Shown here one piece after another: positions 59,194 to 64,000 of a stretch of 64,000 nucleotides of DNA. Numbering within the stretch: the first letter of the stretch is position 1; each line of letters opens with the position of its first letter. The notes under the pieces were generated by a model. That model saw nothing but the letters and a program-made list of their open reading frames with translations, was not told where the DNA came from and searched no databases. The position numbers were made by a program, and so were the translations under genes. The stretch is taken from positions 2,604,001-2,668,000 of the forward strand of contig JAFLBI010000001.1 in the NCBI GenBank assembly GCA_017303835.1, in the 5' to 3' direction. The DNA is from Chitinophagales bacterium (GTDB lineage Bacteria > Bacteroidota > Bacteroidia > Chitinophagales > Chitinophagaceae).

Positions 59194-59922
59194 ATGGAAG
59201 TAACCCTTTGTTTTGATTTTGGCAATTCCAGAAAGAAATGTGCGGTTTTCGCAGGGCGCGAAGTGCATGAAGTGGTGGTATTGGCAGATGATCATACAGA
59301 TACGATTCAGGATCTAATCACCCGCTTTCAGCCGCAAAAATCGATTCTCTCTTCCGTGATTGCCCATAATCCGGAAATAGAAATATTGTTGGCCAAAACA
59401 ACAAGATTTCACCTGCTGAGCGCTTCCAGTAAACTACCCATTACCACACCAGTGGGAAAGCCTGAAACCATTGGGGCAGACCGTTTAGCCATCTGTTCTG
59501 CAGCTGTAGATCAATTTCCGGGCACACATACCCTGGCCATTGGTTTGGGCACTTGTATTACCTACAATTACACCAATAATCGCCACGAATTCCTCGGTGG
59601 TAGCATTTCTCCCGGTATGCAAATGCGTTTCCGGGCCATGCACGAACAAACAGCTCTGCTGCCATTGGTGGAAGCTGCCAGCGATTTTCCGCTGATTGGT
59701 TACGATACCCGAACCAACCTCCTGAGTGGGGTAATCCTGGGTGTGGCCAAGGAAATCGATGGTATTATTGATGCTTACGCATTGAAATACAGCAACTTTA
59801 ACGTGCTGTTAACCGGGGGGGATATGCCTTTTTTTGTGCCTCACCTGAAAAACAAGATATTTGCCGACCCTTATTTAATCTTCAAGGGTTTGTATGCGAT
59901 CAGTGAGCAAAACAACCATTAG
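59194..59922 (+). CDS. coaX: Type III pantothenate kinase
   Basis: A 242-residue ASKHA-fold kinase for the first step of coenzyme A synthesis. It has CFDFGNSRKKCAVF (P-loop-like), KPETIGADRLAICSAAV, LGTCITYNYTN and GGSISPGMQMRFRAMHEQTA. No K+-independent PanK of type I/II is in the window. Its 3' end overlaps the next gene by 29 bases. Confidence 0.93.
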   Translation: MEVTLCFDFGNSRKKCAVFAGREVHEVVVLADDHTDTIQDLITRFQPQKSILSSVIAHNPEIEILLAKTTRFHLLSASSKLPITTPVGKPETIGADRLAICSAAVDQFPGTHTLAIGLGTCITYNYTNNRHEFLGGSISPGMQMRFRAMHEQTALLPLVEAASDFPLIGYDTRTNLLSGVILGVAKEIDGIIDAYALKYSNFNVLLTGGDMPFFVPHLKNKIFADPYLIFKGLYAISEQNNH

Positions 59923-61273
59923 AACAACTGCACTTTTCCTGTCATTGTTGGCTGTTGCCTCCCTGACTGCCCAGGAGAACTCTCCTTACTCTCGTTACGG
60001 TATTGGCGACTATTTCTACGGCCAGCATTTTATCCATAAAGCCATGGGTGGCATGTCGGCTGCTTATGCAGATGGGTTAACCAATAACAATGGCCAGACC
60101 ATCAACTTTAATAACCCTGCTTCATACAGTAATTTCTTTGTTACCTCCTATGACTTGGGTTTGTCAATTGATAGCAGAACATTGCGTAGCCAGGGTGGTG
60201 CAAGCTCATTTAATTCAGTCAACTTCACTCCAGCATATGTTGCTTTGGGTGTTCCATTGAGCAAGAAGAAGAAAATCGGCTTTGCTTTTGGTATGCGTCA
60301 ATTAAGCCGTATTAATTACGATATACAGAATGGAGAAAAAGTAGGTGGCATCGATAGCCTGATCACCACATACAAAGGCAGTGGCGGTTTAAACCAGGCG
60401 TTTATTGGTATTGGCAAGCGCTGGGGCAAGTTTAGTTTGGGTGTAAATACCGGATACAATTTCGGTCGTAAAGAAACCAATACGCGTAAAGATTTTGTGA
60501 ACGATACTGCTTTCTACTATTCATCCAACTCTCAGTCACTTATCTCATTCTCTGCTCCATTTGTAAATGCTGGTACACAGTACGAAACGAATATCAGCAG
60601 TAAGGATGATACCAAAGCTGGTCTCACACAAACTGTTGCTTTAAGGTTTGGTGCAACAGTCTCACTGGGTCAATCGCTTTCCGGCACACAGGATATCAGA
60701 AAGGAAACCATATTGTACGATAATAACGGCGGCTTCAGCAGATTGGATAGTGTTTTAGGTGTTACCGGCGTTAGAGGTAAGATTGCTTTACCAGTGAGTT
60801 ATGCTGCAGGCTTTATGTTGATAGGCAGATCATCCAACTCACGTGGCCTTTTTGAAAGATGGAGCTTCGGTGCAGAGTATAGCAGCACACAGTGGAGCAG
60901 TTACCGTTCAGATTTCGAACCCAATGACCGTCCCTTTAATAGTTGGATGGCAAGAATGGGCGGACAGTTTTGTCCTGATCCCGTTACAGGTCGTTCTTAC
61001 TGGAGTTCAGTAAACTATCGTTTAGGGTTTAATTTCGGTAAGGATTATATCAATGCCAACGGAAACCAGTTGAATCTTTGGTCTGTAAGCATGGGTGCAG
61101 GTATGCCGATCAGAAAATGGCGTTCTTATGATTATCAGTTCACTATTTTGAATACTACTTTGGAATATGGCAGACGTGGTGGCAACAACAGTGTTGTAAC
61201 AGAGAATTTTTTCCGTTTTGCTTTAGGTGTTAGCTTAAGCGATATTTGGTTTATCAAGCGTAAGTATGATTAA
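59894..61273 (+). CDS. Outer membrane beta-barrel protein, hypothetical
   Basis: 459 residues with a signal peptide (MRSVSKTTIRTTALFLSLLA, cleaved near LTAQ). Motifs SPYSRYGIGDYFYGQHF, AMGGMSAAYADG and INFNNPASYSNF resemble FadL-like/PorV-like Bacteroidota barrels. Alternating barrel strands continue to a C-terminal FRFALGVSLSDIWFIKRKYD. Location between coaX and lptC is seen in related genomes. Function is unknown, perhaps transport of hydrophobic compounds or LPS-related. Confidence 0.78.
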   Translation: MRSVSKTTIRTTALFLSLLAVASLTAQENSPYSRYGIGDYFYGQHFIHKAMGGMSAAYADGLTNNNGQTINFNNPASYSNFFVTSYDLGLSIDSRTLRSQGGASSFNSVNFTPAYVALGVPLSKKKKIGFAFGMRQLSRINYDIQNGEKVGGIDSLITTYKGSGGLNQAFIGIGKRWGKFSLGVNTGYNFGRKETNTRKDFVNDTAFYYSSNSQSLISFSAPFVNAGTQYETNISSKDDTKAGLTQTVALRFGATVSLGQSLSGTQDIRKETILYDNNGGFSRLDSVLGVTGVRGKIALPVSYAAGFMLIGRSSNSRGLFERWSFGAEYSSTQWSSYRSDFEPNDRPFNSWMARMGGQFCPDPVTGRSYWSSVNYRLGFNFGKDYINANGNQLNLWSVSMGAGMPIRKWRSYDYQFTILNTTLEYGRRGGNNSVVTENFFRFALGVSLSDIWFIKRKYD

Positions 61274-61841
61274 TGCATGCTTCCATAGCAAAAGATTTCT
61301 GGCAGCTCTGATTATGGGCTGCTTTTTTCTTTACAGTTGTGAGAATGATATCAATGAGGTTCGGGGATTGAGTACAGCCAGGCTTGGTGTAGAAGAAGGG
61401 AAGCAAATAGAGAGTTTTATGAGCCAAGGTGGCCGAATCAAAGCCCGGCTTACAGCACCATTGATGTTGCGATATCAGCTGGATTCCACCATGGTGGAGT
61501 TTCCTAAAACTTTGCATGTCGATTTTTACGATAGCTTAAAACAAGTAGAGAGTCAGTTGAACGCCCGCTATGGCCGCTATGTAGAAAATCAAAGCAAAGT
61601 CTTCTTGCGCGATAGCGTAGTGGTATTTAACCGTATGGGTGATACGCTATGGTGTAAAGAGTTATGGTGGGATCAAAATCGGCAATTGTTTTATACAGAC
61701 AAGCCTGTCAAGATTAAATATGCCAACCCTTGGCAATTAAAATATGGTACCAATGGTATGCAGGCTGATCAGTCTTTCAGCAACATTACCATCTTCCAAT
61801 CCAGCGGTACCATGATTCTGCCTGACAGCACTTACTATTAG
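61266..61841 (+). CDS. lptC: LPS export protein LptC (lipoprotein form)
   Basis: 191 residues. The N-terminal signal ends in a lipobox (GCFFLYSCENDINEV, lipidated Cys25), as in Bacteroidota LptC. The LptC/OstA fold follows: GRIKARLTAPLMLRYQLDST, MVEFPKTLHVDFYDS, NARYGRYVENQSKVFLRDSV and TLWCKELWWDQNRQLFYTDK. It takes LPS from the LptBFG transporter in the inner membrane to LptA. It overlaps the preceding barrel gene by 8 bases. Confidence 0.9.
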   Translation: MINACFHSKRFLAALIMGCFFLYSCENDINEVRGLSTARLGVEEGKQIESFMSQGGRIKARLTAPLMLRYQLDSTMVEFPKTLHVDFYDSLKQVESQLNARYGRYVENQSKVFLRDSVVVFNRMGDTLWCKELWWDQNRQLFYTDKPVKIKYANPWQLKYGTNGMQADQSFSNITIFQSSGTMILPDSTYY

Positions 61842-61891
61842 TGAACAAGCGGGCTTTTTGTTGGTAATATTGCAGTACTAAATCACACAAC

Positions 61892-62881
61892 ATGGAATAT
61901 AGAAGAATGGGCAGAACGGGCCTGCAATTGAGCGTACTCAGCTATGGTAGCTGGGTTACTTTTCACAAGCAGATTGATGACAGCATAGCCGATGAATTAA
62001 TGGGTGTGGCTTATGACAGCGGTATTAATTTCTTCGACAATGCAGAAGTATACGCATTGGGTGAAAGTGAGAAAATGATGGGGCGTGTGTTGAAGAAGAA
62101 AGGATGGGACCGTACATCCTATACAGTTTCTTCCAAAGCCTTCTTTGGTTGGCGAGGTAAGAACAATAAGCCCAACCAGACCGGCTTAAGCCGTAAACAT
62201 CTCACAGAAGCCTGTCATGAAGCTTTGCAGCGTTTGCAAACAGATTACCTGGATTTGTATTTCTGTCACAGACCTGATAAAAACACGCCGATTGAAGAAG
62301 TGGTGTTAACTATGAATACCTTGATTCAGCAGGGTAAGATTTTGTATTGGGGTACGAGTGAGTGGAGTGGTGTGGAAATCATGGAAGCACATCGCGTAGC
62401 GGCTGATTATAGATTAATTGGCCCGTCTGTAGAACAACCCGAATACAACTTGTTTAACAGGCATAAACTGGAGAATGATTACCTGCAGGTGTTTAAGAAT
62501 GTGGGTTTAGGCACTACTATTTGGAGCCCGCTGGCCAGTGGCTTACTTACCGGTAAATACAATAACGGCATTCCTGAAGATGCACGCTTATCGATTCCTG
62601 GTTTTGAATGGCTGAAGGATAGAACATTTGTAGAGGAGAAGCTGAATAAGGTTCGCGCATACCAACAGTTGGCAGATGAACTGGGTTGCAGTATGGCTGC
62701 CCTTAGCATTGCTTGGTGTGTGAAGAATCCCAATGTAACAACAGCAATTTTGGGTGCTACCAAACGTCACCAGTTGGAAGAGAACCTGAAGGCATTAAAT
62801 GTATTGCCTTTGCTGACTGAAGAGATTATGACCAAGATTGATAGCATTTTCGGTACAAAGCCGGTTTTGCCTGAGTATTAA
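61892..62881 (+). CDS. Aldo/keto reductase
   Basis: A 329-residue NADPH-dependent reductase (AKR, potassium-channel beta-subunit-like). The catalytic tetrad is Asp49 and Tyr54 (INFFDNAEVYALGESE), Lys82 (SSKAFF) and the His in YFCHRPD. It also has WGTSEWSGVEIMEAH and NAxILGATKRHQLEEN (here TAILGATKRHQLEENLKALN). The substrate is unknown. It is monocistronic with a strong terminator. Confidence 0.92.
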   Translation: MEYRRMGRTGLQLSVLSYGSWVTFHKQIDDSIADELMGVAYDSGINFFDNAEVYALGESEKMMGRVLKKKGWDRTSYTVSSKAFFGWRGKNNKPNQTGLSRKHLTEACHEALQRLQTDYLDLYFCHRPDKNTPIEEVVLTMNTLIQQGKILYWGTSEWSGVEIMEAHRVAADYRLIGPSVEQPEYNLFNRHKLENDYLQVFKNVGLGTTIWSPLASGLLTGKYNNGIPEDARLSIPGFEWLKDRTFVEEKLNKVRAYQQLADELGCSMAALSIAWCVKNPNVTTAILGATKRHQLEENLKALNVLPLLTEEIMTKIDSIFGTKPVLPEY

Positions 62882-62902
62882 TCTGCTGGTACATAAAGCA
62901 AA

Positions 62903-62931
62903 AAAGTCCCGTACAAATTGTACGGGACTTT
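62903..62931. terminator. Bidirectional terminator
   Basis: AAAGTCCCGTAC (62903-62914) pairs perfectly with GTACGGGACTTT (62920-62931) around AAATT. It lies between the reductase (+) and bTHX (-). Confidence 0.87.
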
Positions 62932-62952
62932 CTATTGCTAGAAAGATCTTGA

Positions 62953-63066
62953 TTAAGCAGCTTTTTCTGCTTTCTTGGTTGCTTTTTTGGTTTTAGCAGG
63001 TCTGCTTTTACCGAAAGAACCTTTGAATCTTTTTCCTTTTGCAGTCTTTTTATCGCCTCTGCCCAT
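62953..63066 (-). CDS. 30S ribosomal protein bTHX
   Basis: A 37-residue, extremely basic protein: MGRGDKKTAKGKRFKGSFGK, then SRPAKTKKATKKAEKAA. The MGRGDKKT-KGKR-GSFGK-RP opening is diagnostic for the small 30S protein THX, common in Bacteroidota. It was too short for usual ORF cut-offs. It lies downstream of HU on the same strand, after the HU terminator. Confidence 0.92.
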   Translation of the reverse strand: MGRGDKKTAKGKRFKGSFGKSRPAKTKKATKKAEKAA

Positions 63067-63104
63067 GGTTGTAGATTTATTTGTGAAGGGCAAAAATAAA
63101 AAAA

Positions 63105-63131
63105 TCCCGCTCAACATCAGCTGAGACGGGA
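63105..63131. terminator. Terminator of HU
   Basis: TCCCG-CTCA (63105-63113) pairs with TGAG-A-CGGGA (63122-63131), with one bulged base. On the minus strand it is followed by ATTTTTTTATTTTT. Confidence 0.78.
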
Positions 63132-63151
63132 CTTTTTAATTCTTTAAAGCC

Positions 63152-63421
63152 TTAGAGCTTGGCGCTTAATTCTTTACCAGCCTTGAAGCGAGCAACCTTC
63201 TTAGCCTTGATCTTGATAGTTTCACCAGTCTGAGGATTGCGGCCTGTACGGGCAGCACGCTTAGAAACTGAGAAAGTACCGAAACCAACCAGGGTTACTT
63301 TGTCACCTTTCTTCAGGGTCTTGGTTACTGCATCAACAAAAGAATCCAGAGCGGCGTTAGCCTGTGTCTTGGTGATGCCTGCATCGTCAGCGATCTGGGC
63401 GATCAATTCAGCTTTGTTCAT
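63152..63421 (-). CDS. HU family DNA-binding protein
   Basis: An 89-residue nucleoid protein. It has [20 protein letters not shown], the beta arm region [20 protein letters not shown] and the signature [20 protein letters not shown], ending [10 protein letters not shown]. It bends DNA as a dimer. Both promoter boxes are visible upstream and a terminator follows, so it is a strong single-gene unit. Confidence 0.96.
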   Translation of the reverse strand: MNKAELIAQIADDAGITKTQANAALDSFVDAVTKTLKKGDKVTLVGFGTFSVSKRAARTGRNPQTGETIKIKAKKVARFKAGKELSAKL

Positions 63422-63454
63422 AGATGATTTTTTAATTGTTTGAATTAACGTCAA

Positions 63455-63484
63455 CAAATTTATTCGCTTTCGCTTACCAGCAAA
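63455..63484 (-). promoter_or_regulatory. Promoter of the HU gene
   Basis: On the minus strand TTTG (63484-63481) and TAAATTTG (63462-63455) are spaced by 18 bases, an exact match to the Bacteroidota consensus. The -7 box lies 33 bases from the start codon. Confidence 0.65.
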
Positions 63485-63519
63485 ATATTTTTTGTCATTT
63501 TTCTGTTTGGCATGATTGG

Positions 63520-63623
63520 CTGAAAACCTTGTACAGAAAGGGTTTTACACGAAATCGTCATTTTGTGAAAAAATCAAATTTTGAATGCAAATCGCTGAAA
63601 TCCTTTGCTGTAAAGGGTTTCAG
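63520..63623. repeat. Duplicated imperfect hairpin elements upstream of HU
   Basis: CTGAAATCCTTT (63595-63606) pairs with AAAGGGTTTCAG (63612-63623), a 12-base stem with one G-U pair and a 5-base loop. A related copy (CTGAAAACCTT...AAAGGGTTTTA) lies at 63520-63547, 75 bases upstream. A third CTGAAAT half-copy is at 63633-63639. The 63422-63717 region contains no gene. Confidence 0.5.
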
Positions 63624-63717
63624 GGCATATTCGCTGAAATGCAGGCAGGATAAGCGTTTGAAAGGAATATAGGGAAGTTTTTGATAGCACTGTGTGAAGA
63701 TTCAAAACTATCCACAA

Positions 63718-64000
63718 TCAATTCACAACTTGCATTAAAGAGCGGAATCCTACAAAATTATCACCCCATGTATCAGTGCCGTCTTTGCGCAAAACTTGCG
63801 CATGTTGCGCTATGTAGCGATTATAATCTGCTTTTGATGCTGCATAATACTGCGTAGCATAAGTGGGCCCTTCAGTTTCATCTGTATCTAAAAGACGTAC
63901 AAATTGAAACTTTTCGAAACATCCTGTGGCCATTACATCGGGAATATGTTTTTCCTGCATCCATTTTACCCATCCATCATGGATGCTCCATTTGACCATT
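63718..64000 (-). CDS. DUF4286 family protein, C-terminal part (runs off the window)
   Basis: About 94 residues are visible: VKWSIHDGWVKWMQEKHIPD, then CFEKFQFVRLLDTDETEGPT, YATQYYAASKADYNRYIAQH and a C-terminal WGDNFVGFRSLMQVV. This matches the small DUF4286 family (ferredoxin-like, about 100 residues), function unknown. A Met at the window edge is in frame, but the family usually has several more residues before it, so the true start is probably outside the window. Confidence 0.82.
   Translation of the reverse strand, partial: MVKWSIHDGWVKWMQEKHIPDVMATGCFEKFQFVRLLDTDETEGPTYATQYYAASKADYNRYIAQHAQVLRKDGTDTWGDNFVGFRSLMQVVN

Noticed and set aside
63708-63716. DnaA-box-like CTATCCACA near HU
   Set aside because: A single 8-of-9 match without a cluster or dnaA/dnaN nearby does not support a replication origin; rpmH-rnpA is 50 kb away.

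Overview
The window reads as chromosomal DNA of a Bacteroidota bacterium, most likely family Chitinophagaceae. Support: a gldC gene, the Bacteroidota promoter type (-33 TTTG/TTG and -7 TAnnTTTG) in front of several genes, a Skp/OmpH pair behind bamA, the small ribosomal protein bTHX, lipoprotein-type LptC, DUF6089, DUF2911 and DUF4286 proteins, and almost no Shine-Dalgarno sequences. The family assignment is inferred from gene content. No rRNA, tRNA, CRISPR array, prophage or classical insertion sequence was seen. Coding density is high and strands switch often, with hairpin terminators between convergent genes.

Layout. 1-6.5 kb: partial MerR-type regulator, 3-hydroxybutyryl-CoA dehydrogenase, glycosyltransferase, gldC, YqeY-like protein, CvpA-like protein, alpha/beta hydrolase, CBS protein, NAD kinase. 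6.5-14.1 kb: an envelope block (DUF6089 protein, uppS, bamA, two OmpH/Skp chaperones, murI) followed by rpmH-rnpA-yidD. 14.3-28 kb: CHRD lipoprotein, Fe/Mn superoxide dismutase, tadA, aldehyde dehydrogenase plus glutathione-peroxidase-like protein, two CPBP membrane proteases around dusB, the phospholipid genes cdsA and psd, a Lys/Cys-rich exported mini-protein, a HAD phosphatase, an SDR enzyme and a pair of PH-domain membrane proteins.

28-43.8 kb: a flavin-reductase-like gene and a fumarylacetoacetase-like gene separated by a GxxExxY gene that lies between imperfect inverted repeats. Then a GH9 enzyme fused to a NodB-like deacetylase domain, a GH3 beta-glucosidase, cystathionine gamma-synthase, DUF2911, ACP phosphodiesterase, a PepSY-like exported protein, a deoxyhypusine-synthase family enzyme, a penicillin-acylase family enzyme and an AspT-type transporter. 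43.9-52.2 kb (minus strand): CNNM/CorC-like protein, tatC, rpiB and an M28 peptidase; an ECF sigma factor, a probable anti-sigma factor and an exported beta-rich protein; and a PLP enzyme with a Tat signal.

52.3-64 kb: a small membrane protein; an operon of two unknown membrane/exported proteins with a histidine kinase and response regulator, preceded by an unusual intergenic region with tandem palindromes; a tandem CDGSH protein with meaB; an O-antigen-ligase-like protein and GT2 glycosyltransferase; Lon-N protein, coaX, an outer-membrane protein and lptC; an aldo/keto reductase; bTHX; HU; and a partial DUF4286 gene.

Most genes are housekeeping, with a strong envelope theme (uppS, bamA, Skp, murI, yidD, cdsA, psd, lptC, O-antigen ligase, tatC). 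The parts that ordinary annotation explains least are the repeat-flanked GxxExxY cassette, the symmetric elements at 55.08-55.25 kb, the duplicated hairpins upstream of HU, and the internally duplicated Lys/Cys peptide gene.
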